Below are positions 1 to 12,872 of a stretch of DNA of 64,000 nt, piece by piece (position 1 is the first letter of the stretch; each line of letters opens with the position of its first letter). The notes below the pieces were generated by a model that had not been told where the DNA came from, searched no databases, and saw only the letters and a list, made by a program, of their open reading frames with translations. Source of the DNA: Marsupella aquatica. Its lineage: Eukaryota > Marchantiophyta. The DNA lies in NCBI GenBank assembly GCA_973895155.1, contig OZ316895.1, positions 2,852,001 to 2,916,000 of the forward strand. Reading direction: 5' to 3'. The position numbers were made by a program, and so were the translations under genes.

Positions 1-2
1 GT

Positions 3-536
3 AAATCGCAGCAAGTCTTAGCAGCAGCGGTGGTAACTGAAAGAACGACGAAGATTGTCCTCAAGAAGGCCACAACCACGTCGGAACGGTCTCAAGCAGA
101 TGAAAGCGACCTCAACGAACCAATTCCATCCGTCACCAAAGTGAAAAGGGGGAGAAAGCCTAAGTCCTTAATCACTACCGCCGACTTTGACGAGGCAGAT
201 GTCCCACAACTCAGGGCAGAACTGGAGAGGAAAGAAGAGGTAAAGAACAAGTGGCGAAATGCTCTGCAGATTGCTCGCTCTGCACGTCAGCGGAAGAGAG
301 AGCGCAGGAAAGAGCAGGCGCGAAAGGCAGCAATGACGAGACTTCGGAGGTCTCAAGATAATGAAGCAGTCCGAGATAATATCGCTCAAATGGGGTTTTC
401 TCTTAGACGCCCGTCCCTCGAAGAATTGAGAGATTTCGCCAGGAAATCGAGGTGTCAGGTGTGTGACACACAAACGCTGTCAAATCCTGTAGAATCCCGT
501 TGGATAGATAATTTCGGAGGTTCCTTCTTGGTGTGA
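3..536 (+). CDS. 3' part of an unrecognised basic coiled-coil protein (5' end outside window)
   Basis: The frame is open from the first bases of the window to a TGA at 534-536. No ATG is seen near the start, so this is most likely the last or a late exon of a gene entering from the left; a splice acceptor near base 20 (tcttag) is possible. The peptide is Lys/Arg-rich, with an AT-hook-like KRGRKPKS stretch, then a long charged helix (about residues 60-115 of the visible part) suited to a coiled coil or nucleic-acid contact. I do not recognise the family. A possible donor (caggtgtg) lies near the end, so coding could continue into another exon instead of stopping here. Function unknown; nuclear location is only an inference from composition. 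Confidence 0.4.
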   Translation, partial: KSQQVLAAAVVTERTTKIVLKKATTTSERSQADESDLNEPIPSVTKVKRGRKPKSLITTADFDEADVPQLRAELERKEEVKNKWRNALQIARSARQRKRERRKEQARKAAMTRLRRSQDNEAVRDNIAQMGFSLRRPSLEELRDFARKSRCQVCDTQTLSNPVESRWIDNFGGSFLV

Positions 537-3500
537 AATGTGCCGGTAAAGATGGTGGGAATATTTGCCGAGGCTTCAAATTGAGGATAGCGCCCGGGCC
601 TGCTGAACAAATAGATCTATTTCACTCCGGTCACATGCCAAAGTTTGAACAAAGAAAGGGCCACACGATTAGATAGGTTAAGTGCTGACTTCACATTATT
701 CAGACGGTCGGCACAATACGAAAATGGATTGAGTCTTAATTCCATGCTGAAGTACAGAATTGTGAAGCCTTTGCGGCACAAGTTCAATTTGAGATCCAAT
801 AACAAGATTACTGCCGGCCGGTGGCTTGTAAGCTACAAATTCAAGAACGGGAGAGTAAAAGTTAGAACGAAGTTAAGGTATGGTAGATGTGCCCGTCTGG
901 TTTTCTATTTTCTATTTTCTTGAGATGATGGATGATAACTAAGTCAAGCTGTGTTGGAGGATGTTGGCCCGCGTTATGTATATATAGCGACGTCTCAATT
1001 TTCTGTCAGGTCCCGTTCGTTAACAGTGATGTGGATGAATTGGAGTCGTGTATGGTTTTCGTCTTGAGATGGGACGATACGTGTAGGTGTTCTCCTGTGT
1101 CCAGCACTGTGGCTCGTCGGACGGCGCACCGTTCTTTCCACCGGAATTCTCTGCAGTCGGCTGCCGTGCTCTACTCTGGCGCATTTCAACTGTGTGGAAC
1201 GCCATCTTGTGGTGCTTCTCGATCTCTCAGTATCACTATATGCGTCTGAGATCTTGAACACAATTTCAGAATGATCAATGCTCTCTTCCATAAATGAGTG
1301 AGCTTTGCCTTGCATTCTAGGACACGGGGCCAATGTGTTATATTTCTTATGACTCTTAATTCTTCTTAATTCTTTATGCCATTGGCGGAAGATATCGGAA
1401 CAATGGCTGCTTCTGTCGGGTCCAAATTAAAGGCAGCTAAGAAAGCGACGTCTCATTTCTGATCATTGGAGGTTAGTATATGACCCCTACCTTGATCCGC
1501 TGTTACAATCAAAGCTGAGGTGGTACGTACTAATAAGAGGAGCTTTGGCTCAGGAAGTTTTCCGGATGCTCCTCATTCTTGAGGATGTTTGTATACTTTA
1601 AGTCTGGAAACCTGTAGTCTTAATACATATCCTCTGAGGTAATCAATATGATCGCTGGTGAGCTGCCGCGTTGCGTTCAGTCCCTCGCTGTGATTCTGGA
1701 TCCCTCAATTCAGGTTTCCACTCATTCTGTTCGGTCCCCCTTTGTTTTGGATCCCTGGATTCTGGATTCACTTAGGTGCTCATTCTTCAGTTTGAGATCC
1801 GAAGGTTGTTGGAAATCCAGGCCGATGCTAATGTCTGAGTTTAGTGCTTTTGCATTAGGACTTCGGTCTGAGGCCGGACGTCGACCTCGTCAGAGGAAGA
1901 CCTCTAAACGATCGATGCCGCCCTGGACATTTACCAACACAAAGTTATCATTTTACTTGGTAATCTACAGACTGAGTCCAATGGCCGGATGCACTCTCCG
2001 ACAGAGTTATTTCCTGTATCCAGAGGGCCTTTATGTGCGCTCGATCATTCGCTGAACGGCCATCCCTTTTAGAGGGCCGATCTCGTCTTGAACTCGAGCC
2101 AATGTTCCGACATTTCAGGTTTAGACCTCTGAATGTATTGATCAGTTAATCTTCAGAAGGTGTCTCACTGATTTCACCCTAAGCGCCGGATCACTGACTC
2201 CGCAAATTTCTGTTGTCTGCCCAAACTCACATATAGAACTTCGATCAGCTAACACGCAGAATCTACAAGCACGAAGGAGTCTTGATTTACATTTTCTCCT
2301 AGTAGAAGAGATAAAGTTCAACGGTAAGAACATCGAAGCCATTCCACCAATGGGTAGGTGTACAATCTTTGTCAGTAAGATGTGGACCTACCAAGTCAAT
2401 TGGATACTACTTCTCAGTGAGCTTGACACTGGGCTTGTCATATTTGAGGTAACCATCCCAAGGAACTTTTGTTGATCCTGCTCTGTCCGCTATCAGGTCA
2501 CGAGTTCTGCGAAGCAAAGTTTCAGTCGTCCACTCTTTACATGCTATATTTTGATGTGCAAAGGTTCCCCCGTCGCCAAGATTCCAGTGCCAGAATGCCG
2601 TATGTCAGCTGAAACTGATCTCAGCTGGTCGCTTGATCGAACTGAACTGAAACTTAATGGCAAATGACAACTCCAACTATGACATCATTCTGAAAGATAA
2701 GTAGGTAGAACAAGAGACGTACCTCTCAGCCAATTGGATGGGTGTCTCACCCTTTTGGAGGGTGTGAGGTTCAAAGGTACCACACATCACAAATCACCGC
2801 CCAGGGCGTCATGAGGCGTATCAAATGCACGGTGAATGATTGCCTGCCAACACACGTTCAGTGGGTTCAAAGGACAGTTCATGAAATCAACCCACGGGAT
2901 TGTTCCTATCGACGTGATACATGAAGCTAGGTAGGTTCCAAAATCTCTCAATCAAGAGAAGGCAGATGACAGTCTTCACGATTTCTTTACCTCTTTCCTT
3001 TCAGGCGTCTTTTATAAAATTTCAATGGTCATCTCTGGCAATCCTCAGTCCCCAAAAATTACAAAACTTGGATTTCGCTAATCCGACTAAAGTCAGTTTC
3101 TTCTTTACGAAATGCTCAAGAGTGCCTCTGTCAAGGAAACGTACGCGTCCTGTATTGATCTACCGAGTTAGATCCTCTATAAATATCCATGCAAACAATT
3201 TTGAGCTCTGAGAGGCCAGCTAGCAGCACGTGATATGAGAAAGGCAAAATCCTGCAGTGTGGGGGAAATTGACGACGTCGATACATACGGAGAGCTTACT
3301 CTTGCTGTTCCAGAAAGCATGAACAAGATCTCGTTCTAATTTATGGCAATCGGACACACTGTGCAGTCGAGTTTAAAAGCACCCTCACACAAGTAATAAT
3401 ACGGTAAAACCGTCGCAGATCCACAGAATGATTCAAAAGAGGAGCCATCAATGTAAGAAGTCTAGTCAAAGTGAACTGCCGATAGATGTTTTTGACCATC

Positions 3501-4049
3501 ACCGCGTACTGGTTGTTGTAGCATGTTCCTTTCGGGAAAACAAGTAGTGGATTGCTTTTCGGGTGTTGCTTCAGCCTGAAAGCTAGATCCATGGGGCATA
3601 CGACAACTATGGAGAACAATGCATATCAATCAACGTCCTCAAATTTTTAAATTATTGTAATCCAAAGATCAAGTCAAGCAGATACCATAGAAGAGAAAGA
3701 AGTTTCACATGCACGTCAACAAGTGAGATGGTCATTTAGAGCTGGTGTTTCGCCTCGCTGGTTCAGATATTCTCAATTACATGTTTCTCATCATAGCTTC
3801 AGATCATGTTCATAGAGAGTTTCAGAGTGATATTACTTTTGCTCCTGGTGTCTGCTAAATTTCGTGAGGTTAGGATGCTTGGCTATATTTCGGTTTCAGA
3901 AGCTGTGATGCAAACGAGGGCCCATTCAAGCTAGTTTCTGTATAATGTGATGGTTTTCTGTATAATGGATTTTCTGTATAATTCATGGCTGGATGCAGGG
4001 TCGATACGCTTCACACTACTAGACCATTTCTTGAAGAGTAGCTTTCAAT

Positions 4050-4144
4050 GGTGATTCTCGCCCATAGAGACATGATTTTGTGGTAGCTCACTAGAATCAG
4101 GGTGATTCTTACCCATAGAAACATGACTTTGTGGTAGCTCACTT
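4050..4144. repeat. Tandem pair of a 44-base unit
   Basis: The unit beginning ggtgattct and ending tagctcact occurs at 4050-4093 and again at 4101-4144 with a few substitutions. No coding or element context. Confidence 0.7.
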
Positions 4145-5926
4145 TAATAGAGACTTGGGTTCAACTATTGTGGCTATTCTGACTCTTCCTTTTATGTGGG
4201 GTTTCACAGATTTCCTAAAAAAAAATTAAAAAAATACTTTACATCAAATGGTGATTATCTAAATAATGACATCTACACATTTTAGTCTGTGAAGATTTTC
4301 AACTGGATACGTAATCAAAAGAGGGATAATTATGGGTTCTGCAACTGGATTCTCTCATTGACATACAAGTATGTAATGGCCTGAAGATATGAGGGTGATG
4401 CGAACTTTTTGAAGATTTCTAACTGGACCTGTAATAAAACTGTACAAAGAATTGTCCAAGTACATTTTTGTCCATCCACACACATAGTGTAGAGGCGATC
4501 ACTCACACTACAATATTGTGTTGTATGCCACTTGAGTAAGATATAGTAAAAATGGAGATGGGTGGCTTGGATGTGGAAGAGAAACCCTATCCAGCACTCT
4601 GGATCTGAGCACACCATCCCAAGATGAAGATTACCCAACCCGCTGATTTTAAACTGAGGAATTGCTTGTCTCAATCAGACAACAAAGAGTGCTGATTAAA
4701 ACCAGCAGTAAAAAAAACAAACAGTATAGTCAAGTGGTGTTGTATGCTTGTTGCATCTTCATTTATTTTTGTCCCATTTTGATTGTGATAAATGCTTGCA
4801 AAAAAATCGAAATTGAAACTTTTCCACGTTAAGTTTTAATTGTCCAGACAAGAAGTTGCATAGAATGTAAATGGTGTTTTGCTCCATTAGCCCATCCTGC
4901 CATGCAAAAATTGACCAGCCCCGATGCTACTGTACCAGGGAAAATCTTACTTATAAAGCACGGAGGGAAAATAGACAGTGACTCTAGGGCCCCACCAAAA
5001 TGTATGTGCATACAAAAATGTATGTACATGGAGAGAATGATAGGGCCCACCAAAATTAATATGCACTGAAAAGAGGATGGGTATGGAGAGAACTATGTAT
5101 GTTCAAATGACGACATGGACCATGGTTTCTATCATCATTTCAAAGCTCAACTCCTAGTAAAGACAAAACTGAAAATATGGTGGACAAAAAGGATGGGGCA
5201 AAGATGAAAGGGAAACAGGGTAGAATTATTTGTTTGGCAATTGAAAGCTTTTCTTTTCATTGATCTAAGGGGACATGAATCAAAATTTAGGGTGGGAGTA
5301 AAAAAGAGGATCGGGTGGGGTGAGTTTTTGAAGGTTTTATGAAGCAGCTAAACCATGACTCATGTGTGCAGCAACAAAATTTATGATACAAGCAAAATCC
5401 TAATTCCTTTTCTTAATTACAAATTTTCAAAAGAGGAAATGGAACATAACAAGAGTACTACCCCAGAGGAAATGGGAATAGAGAATTAAAAAAAACTGTT
5501 TGGTTTTCAAGGAAAAAAAACTGTTTGGTAAATTGCACTGCAATCTTGTTTAATTTTCAGCTGTTTCAGTTTCCTGACCCTTGCTCCACTAATTTTTAGC
5601 CATGAAACTTTGTATGCTGGACCTTCCTCTTGATGGAGAAATGTCTCAAGTGGGGTTTCTTTTTTTGTTTTGATACATTATTCTTATTACACTAGGAAAT
5701 ATTTTTTTTTAACATTTTATTGTCCTCACCTCTATTCATGTTCAAATAACTGCAGTTAAGGCTAGTGTAGGACAAAGCCCATCCCAGCAAGTACTGGCCA
5801 TTGCTTGAGGGCAAGAACGCCCCACATCCACCACCTTTAAAGGGACTGGGGCGAGGGGGGCATGACATGGGGGTTTAATGGAATGGTGTACTATACCTGG
5901 TCTCTCCCATTTAAGCCAATGCACTA

Positions 5927-5930
<4 letters not shown>

Positions 5931-5970
<40 letters not shown>
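5931..5970. repeat. (CT)20 microsatellite
   Basis: Forty bases of uninterrupted CT. A second, similar CT tract lies at 11516-11555. Confidence 0.95.
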
Positions 5971-5971
<1 letters not shown>

Positions 5972-6492
5972 ATAGTTACCATTAAAACCTGACATTGTGG
6001 AGCTGGTGGTGGTGGTGGTGGAGTGTCTAGTAGAAATTCCAATTTCGTCATACAAGGTATTTTCTTTCCTGGTCTGTTTACAATTTAGCTTTCGGCTGGT
6101 AAATGTTGAGGATTCCTCCTTGCCATGAGTACATGAGAAGGATAATTAAATTGTCATGTCCACTGCCTGACATTCTACAGCTTCTTATCGCAGATGATGA
6201 ACCCAAATCTGCCAAATAAAACTTGCCAAGATCCTCTGGGAGGAGAAGCTCCAGGAATAGTTGCAGCACAACAATTGGTTTCACATTTAAATAAGTGTGT
6301 GATCACTGCACAACAATTGCACTGCTTTTGTGCAATGAACCCCGCTATCTGTGCACAAAGGAGTTCTGGATCATGCCAGAAGTTAAACCCTGGCCTATTA
6401 GCAGGGTTTGGAATGTCAGATCTGCATATGAACCTTACTACGGGATAAGGCTTGTATGATCAATGTCATTGTCGTGTGTTTCGGCTTGGCAG

Positions 6493-7028
6493 GAGGAAAA
6501 ACGCAAAAGACAAGTTCATGTTTTTCCAGCTGCCCTCTGCACTCCCAGTTGACGTGCTCCCTGAACCTGAGAAAGAATGGTGACAGCGAATCCAGCAAGC
6601 GTCCTGAAGGTCTAACCCGTTTGGACATGCTACGTGAAGATTTTCCTGGCAAGTTGTTGGTATATGAAAGTGGAGCAGTCAAACTGAGGGTGGGTGATGT
6701 CATTTTGGGTGTAAGTGGGTCAACTTTGACAGTTAGAATCTAAGAATCATGGATGGACATACCAGGTCTCTTCTGAATGTACGTGACATAAATTCGTTAG
6801 AATTCAACGTGCATATCTCGTGGCTGGTTAGTAATGTGAATTTCGAAATAATAATGTCTTAAAACTGAGAGTATGAATGGGTTGGTGGTGCTGATTTTGA
6901 ATTTTGATATACTGAGACTTCTCTCTGATTGGATGGTGTAAGCAATGCCAGGAACGAATCGTGCTTTTGCTCAGGAGTTGACTGGTATTGATCCAGTCGC
7001 CAAGCAGTGTACATCCATCAACGGGTAA
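6493..7028 (+). pseudogene. RNA polymerase III subunit RPC4 (Rpc53-like), C-terminal exons, frameshifted
   Basis: RPC4 is the Pol III subunit that with RPC5 acts in initiation and termination. Seen here: after an acceptor (ttggcag, ends 6492) the reading KDKFMFFQLPSALPVD matches the family's conserved FxLQLPxxLP block; a second frame carries GKLLVYESGAVKLRVGDV, the family's GK(L/M)L..KSGAVK(L/M)..GD signature. A good donor (gtaagt at 6711, or gtgtaa at 6709) closes this exon. A further exon from 6943 reads PGTNRAFAQEL, matching the following PG..C.FAQ(D/E) block, with a stop at 7026-7028. The two halves of the first exon are in different frames, with a TGA at 6581-6583 and no room for an intron, so a one-base shift between about 6540 and 6581 breaks it. 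The expected final block (VVVTPD..SLL) was not found. Upstream exons were not found either. A truncated duplicate is most likely; a sequencing error in a live gene is the alternative. Confidence 0.6.
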
Positions 7029-8598
7029 ACCCTAAACCCTGACGTAGATTGGCTTTTAGGTAAGACCGTTATGTTGGCTAGCAAGTATAAACAATTTCAA
7101 AGTCCACCTTGTCGGTGATTACCTTTGGGCAGTTCTGTAGTGGTTTTATCAGGGAGCAGGGTAATGGATTACTGCCGCCCTCGTTATAATTGATGAAGGT
7201 TCGCGCCCTACAAGCTCCCATGTGAGATTTGTCAAATTGATAGCCATTCCGTGATGCATAGAGGATAGAAGTTTGCACGATACAATTTTGCAACCTCATG
7301 AGATGTTGAACAAACTGCTCAAAAAACCCTCGGATTATGTGTTTTACTCATGACAAGACAGACATGACAATGGTGAGAACTCACCCAATCCGCTATAACT
7401 ATCATAATGGACTACGTGATCATTATCACGTGGACTGTAGCAACCAACCATCATAGGCAGATGGTCAAGCTAAATGAAAGGTTATAAAGCATACACTGAA
7501 AAGAAGATTAGCTCATAGGGTGAAGATGGTTCAAGCTAATTTACAGATTGTAATGGACTCATTTAAGAGTGTTGAAGATACTTCAAGCTAATTTCAACTT
7601 TGTGAAGGATTCGCTTTATAATGTTTGACCCAGTGGCAAGGTATTGCTGATAATGTGGGCCAGTGGTCAAGTGAAAAAGGTTATGAAATTTGGAACAATT
7701 TACATGAGAAAACAGACGGATCACTTCTCTTTTCCCAGACTTGACCTAACAGTAGCTCTCAGTAATAATAGTGCTCCAGACCACAGACGATGATCAGACA
7801 TAGATTTACAAAAATTCAAACTATGCAGCGATGGGTTCAGAATCGCAGGTGGACAAAACTTTGGTCAAGAAAACCCATCACACCAGCATCCCAAGATGAG
7901 AACAGCGACATCACTCGTCTGCTACAACAGACTCCTTTGGGAGGGTTCTAGACCAACTCATTATTAGCTCGTCGATCTATCTGCCGTTAGACTTTACCCT
8001 TCTGCGAATGCGAGAGCCACCCAGCAAGTTCAGCTGGTCATGTTGCTGCTCAGATGCACTGTTGGAATGAGACGAGCAACGCAGAGAAACCTTGACGAAG
8101 CCCGGCTGCAACAATAATCAGGATTTTCATCAGATAAGCGATTTCGACGAAATTGGTCTTGAAACCAATTCAAAACGACTAAACTTGACAAATAGGGCAA
8201 ATATGACCTATAGCCTGAAGCAAATAATCAGGGACATCAACGTCTAGCCAGAGAATGGTCAGAATCGACAGAGAATCCATACGACTGGTTGTGTAGTGTG
8301 CGACGGTAGTGTATTTGTCTCCAATATGGCTGTCAGGTATCGAACTTTGAAGCCGGGAGCTTTGAAGTGCCTAATCAGGCAGTGGGTCTTTCTTCAGAAT
8401 CGTTTTCATCCTTCATGTATTTTTCCTGAACAGCCGCTGTCGTGGCTTCGAGTTAAGGTTTAAAACAGAGGCATCACTCATCAACTGACAGGAGATTGCG
8501 CTAAACAGCTACATCTTTCTCTCAAGGGTAACATCACTCACTTCTTTCATCGTCATCCACTATAGTTCTTGCTTTAACATTTTAAGCTAATCCTCAAA
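7029..8598. other. Non-coding interval between the RPC4 relic and GPN2
   Basis: No open frame with a recognisable domain. It would contain the 3' flank of GPN2 on its right side. Nothing else seen. Confidence 0.5.
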
Positions 8599-11175
8599 CT
8601 ACGAGATCCGATGGTGAGGATATCTGTAGTAATCCCAGTTCTGTGGACCTGCAGCAACCTTGTTGTATGCATCAATATTGCCTTCCATACCAGCAAATAC
8701 ATATCCATTGCTTTTGTCAACCAATCTCACTAGATCCATGACACTTTCTTGGTCCTGCCAAAACATACAACCAGACCAAAAGTTAGTACAGCGTATCCTC
8801 GAAAGAAAAAAATTTGAACAACAGGTTAACCTAAGAGTCAGTCCAGTTGAACTTAGCTTCAGGATAAGAGATTCAAAATTCCATAGCCGTCACAGAAAGA
8901 GCTAGCGAGCGCATGTAGCCAATGAGGGTCCAGGAGACATCGAACCTGTATATTTAGCGTAGTGAAGTTTACTAAACCGAAGTCTTCTATAACTTCACAG
9001 AGATTCTTCGTCAGCTTCCTGCCAATCAGTCATCATCACAAATATACTCAGACGACATTTCCATAATGGTCTACGGAAGAAAGAAAGAAAGATGGTTGCT
9101 TGTACATAGAATCTATCCATATTTTACCAAATCACTAAAGGTCGTGTATATGTACCGATACTTTGCTGTTCGAGACCCCGTGTTAAGGCTATACTGCAGG
9201 TAAGAAAGGTCCTGCACATCTGTGTAGAAGTCCAGATTGAAAGCTGCCATAAGCAACAGTAATTGAGAGTCAGGATACATGGTCGACATTGTAATTTCCT
9301 GCATACGGACTGTAAAGAATTAGATCTGTGCCAAAGTTAAAGCTCCCCTTAACCATCCGGTGATTTCTTTCTTTCGGACCTTGACAATACCTTAGACAAT
9401 CAGTCAAACGGCCACCGGTCTGGCAAACCACAATCGTGAGCTGAAGTGAAGTTAACTGTCTTGAGAGAAATATATTCAGAGTGGATAAGCTACCACTATA
9501 TGCTTGTGCCGTCTTCTGCTATTCAATATACGATTATCAGTTAAAATTTGTTGGATGGCAGGGAAAAATCAAAACTAAGGACAGCAACATTACCAAGTTT
9601 GCCATAGCTTTCAATCAGATCGATCTTGGACAGGACATTGATATGAGGAAGCTCCATATGTAGCATCGTTGACAAAGAGAGAAGTAGCCCTCCCACGTAC
9701 TTTTCAGGGTCGCTGCAGAGATGAGAATCCACTAAATGCACTGCCGTCAGCTGCACCAAGACCAAAAAGCAGCAGTTGGAAAGGCTTCTGAAAGTAAAAC
9801 CCTACATGAGTCGGAGCTATTGCCTACTGTTGCAATACACCGAGCATCATCTTCCCAAACATATATCGTTGCAAATCTCCACTAGTGAGCGACTTACCCG
9901 ATAGTCCCACTTTCTTGTCATCTCCATGATCACGTTTTTAGCGTTCTCATGTAATGTGAAAAGCTCTACTTGGCCCGGAAAATCAAAGAGCAGATAGTGA
10001 TTTTTGAAGGGTTTTAGCTTGTCCATCAGCCAATCCATGTTCTTCTCTAGATAATCCATGCAGTATACCAAGCCTGTAACGGTGCACCAAATGCGGCAAC
10101 ATGTGAGCTACTGGGAAGCAAAAGACTTTCCACTCGCAGTCTCTAATGCGAGTTGACAATATGCACCAACCATAGAAAGAATGTACAGGAGCTATTGATA
10201 CTTTTACGTCATCGGAAACAAAGAACTGAAGAAACCTCCGTTAGGACCAAGTCCATGCTGTGCCATAACATCTTCCAACTTTATAAGCTCCTCGATGTTG
10301 ACAGCGCAGTCGTATCTAAATCTCTGTCAAGGGCATGAGCGGCGGTGCTTCATTCTCGTTCAAACTCGGGAACTGAATTCAGGACGTAACCTTAAACATT
10401 CCATACTTCATGATTAATTACATTCACATCTATCTCGTAGCATTAAAGATTACCCTACTTTATCATTTATTATTTCAGTGGTCATGACTAATTACTTCAG
10501 TGTTCTTTCAAGTAGCAGGGCTATTTTCATACTTAGCTTAAAGGAGCCAGGACAGGATCTAGGGTTCAGAACATATCAGCTTGGAGTGTTCAAATAAATG
10601 TAGGTGTCCAGCAATAATTTGTTCAAAGGCTCAACGTTCTTCCTTACAGTCAGCTCACGCTCTTACTTTGCTAATGATGCAATCCAGGGCAAGAGATTTA
10701 TGGTTGTCACGATCTAGAAATGCCCTGCAGGGTGAGTGAAGCCTACTTGTCGAGTTCAGATGGCGCTGACAGTGAATTGTTCCTTTTTCTCTCTGGACAT
10801 GCATTTTGACAAACATCAAACATCGAATATTGTGTATAGGATACGGGAGAATGTCGTTCGCGGGATCCAGATTGACCACGGCAGTTTTCCTGCGATACCA
10901 GTAACAAATTCATGTGCCTAGTGAGGTGGAGCCATAATACAAAAAGTCAGGAAATGGGAGACTAAACGATGCCAGCAACAGGTGAGCGCACGGTAACGCC
11001 AACCAAATGTTTCAACCAATTATTATGCGGGTGAAGCAGCAGCACATGACAACACACTAGTCAAATCAATTCAGCAATCCTACCTTCCAGTAAGCTCGAA
11101 AAAATGAGCTAGCCCGTTGCAGTACGTCGTTTTGCCAGAGCCTGGAGGGCCTATGACAATCTGCCCGAATGTCAT
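8599..11175 (-). CDS. GPN2: GPN-loop GTPase 2 (QQT1-like), eight exons
   Basis: GPN GTPases help assemble and import RNA polymerases; the plant orthologue QQT1 is needed for early embryo division. Exons read on the minus strand: 11175-11084, 10889-10845, 10315-10236, 10073-9898, 9750-9594, 9243-9156, 9018-8946, 8754-8599. All junctions are GT-AG with compatible phases; the total is 867 bases, 288 residues, close to the family's usual 290-310. Visible motifs: P-loop GPPGSGKTT (9-17), the defining GPN tripeptide (69-71) in GLGPNGG, G3 DFPGQ (103-107), G4 SKID (172-175), and the family blocks [10 protein letters not shown] and [13 protein letters not shown]. The start is the only ATG placing the P-loop at residue 9. 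Exon 2 is only 45 bases. The tail after NWDYYR is short and basic (PHHRIS) and lacks the usual coiled end with acidic residues, so the last exon may have an alternative splice. Intact and probably functional. Confidence 0.93.
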
Positions 11176-11326
11176 AATTCTTGACTGCTCTGGTTCGCCC
11201 TAGTTTGCTTTATGATTCCTCGCTACCAATTCTTGCCAGCCTTCCAAGATGGATTGATTGTTGCTCCCGTGGCCTGATTGATTGGGTACGCCCTGGAATT
11301 TAAAACCCTTGATCTGTTGGACGTAG

Positions 11327-11354
11327 CTTTCCTTGCATCCGGATGCAAGGAAAG
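11327..11354. repeat. Perfect 28-bp palindrome upstream of GPN2
   Basis: The 14-base arm CTTTCCTTGCATCC (11327-11340) is followed with no spacer by its exact complement (11341-11354). It lies about 150 bases upstream of the GPN2 ATG, so in the 5' UTR or core promoter. It could form a cruciform or be a binding site for a dimeric factor; neither is shown. Confidence 0.9.
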
Positions 11355-11512
11355 AGAAAAAGGTACAGAGAGAGACAAAAGGAAATTGCAATGAAGAAAT
11401 GAAGAAATGAGAAGAAATGAAGACGCAGAGAATGAGCAACGAACGTGCGAGCAATCGATCGAGGTACAATCAAGCAAGGAAGACAGAACCCAACATACCG
11501 ATTGTCGACGAG

Positions 11513-11515
<3 letters not shown>

Positions 11516-11555
<40 letters not shown>
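11516..11555. repeat. CT microsatellite in the GPN2 upstream region
   Basis: About 39 bases of alternating CT, about 340 bases upstream of the GPN2 start codon. On the GPN2 strand this is a GA tract, a class often found in plant core promoters and 5' UTRs. Confidence 0.9.
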
Positions 11556-11557
<2 letters not shown>

Positions 11558-11605
11558 CGTGGCGATTCTATTGCACCCTGCGTAAGTGCACCGTGTATTA
11601 CTGCT

Positions 11606-11935
11606 GTACATAACTTATTTCTTTCCCTTTTGTTTCATCACATTGTGTGTAAGTGTACAGTGCATAACTGCATACAGTTTCTCTCATTTTCATCTTATCT
11701 TCGTAGTGACTCCATAACTTTTTTCCTTTCCCTTTTGTTCCACCACACTTTGTGGAAGTGTACCGTGCATAACTGCACACTGTTTCTCTCATTTTCATTT
11801 TTTCTTCGTGGTGACTCCATAATTTTTTTGTTCCCCTTTTGTTCTACCACACTGTGTGTGAGTGCACCGTGCATAACTGCATAATGTTTCTCTCATCTTC
11901 ATTTTATCTCCGTGGTGACTCCATAGTTTCGCACA
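11606..11935. repeat. Three imperfect tandem units of about 105 bases
   Basis: The landmark tgcataactg recurs at 11661, 11766 and 11870 (spacings 105 and 104), each followed by tttctctcat and then gtgactccata. Units differ by scattered substitutions and small indels. The open frames across the array on both strands come from the repeat and are not taken as genes. Confidence 0.85.
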
Positions 11936-12872
11936 GGTCCTAAAATTTAAGAGAACCAGGATGGCTCTACAATAGTGCTTAGTGCAAGGGACATGTGATG
12001 AACGGCTCACGCCTGGGCTTCGGTCACTTGTTGAAATGTCACTGATATCCTTTGACACAAAAAAGGGCTGGGAAGGAAGCCGACGGGAAGTAATGAAGTG
12101 GAGGGAATATTCAGTAATCCTTTGTTTCCCCTAATCCGGCCCCTATCCATTGTGCATGATACAAAGAAATATCTAACACAAGCCCTATGCCCATGTGTTG
12201 CATGGTGTAAGGAAGGGCGGCCCATAGCGAGTTGGGCAGGGGCATTTATGGGGCAGAGGGAAGCATATATGTGTCAAGGTTACACATTTTCTCCATCAAT
12301 GATCAGGGAAAATAACTAATCTAATCCAACGGCTGTGAATCGTTCCTGCCCAGGTGCTTTTTTGTATTGGGACTAAGGACTAAAAAAGGTGAGATCCCTT
12401 ATTATAGTTGTAGATATTCACATTACTCACAAAAGTAGAAAAATATTATTTAGTTTATGGATCAATTTGCTAGATCTATGCCAGATCTAATAGCTAACCT
12501 TAATTTACAGGAAATCTGACAGTCCATATAAATATGTTAGGCCAAGAGAGACACATTTCTACAACAACATTTGCCATTCACCCTAGGTACTGTCTTATGA
12601 AATGCTAACCCAATGCGGGTGCATTGCACCATTGTCGTTGTTCCCATGCTATTGTTGGTGCTGCAACCTGGTCATTGCGTAGAAATGTCAAGGTGAGACA
12701 GAGAAGTGCACTTCAGACAAGCAAATGTTGTTATTCCGGTCATGTTGTCTGTGCACTCTGGTTGTAGTTGTGGAAGACAGTGCCGCCCTCTCAATTGGGT
12801 AGTTGTAATTTACCAAAAATTTGTCATTTTGGTTAATGTCAGTTGTAAGTTGCTGCAAAAGTGATGCTGTTA

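Larger units (their letters stand above)
537..6492. other. Long stretch with no supported gene
   Basis: About 6 kb of AT-rich sequence with frequent stops. Open frames such as 645-923 and 1648-2055 have no recognisable domain and lack a good start or splice context; 645-923 (basic, begins at TTG) is the only one I would look at again, as possible 3' UTR or a decayed exon. Short direct and simple repeats are listed separately. Confidence 0.5.

Noticed and set aside
1648-2055. 135-residue plus-strand frame
   Set aside because: No domain, no splice context, composition like the surroundings.
11200-11900. Several open frames on both strands upstream of GPN2
   Set aside because: They follow the CT tract and the 105-base tandem repeat; no start context or domain.
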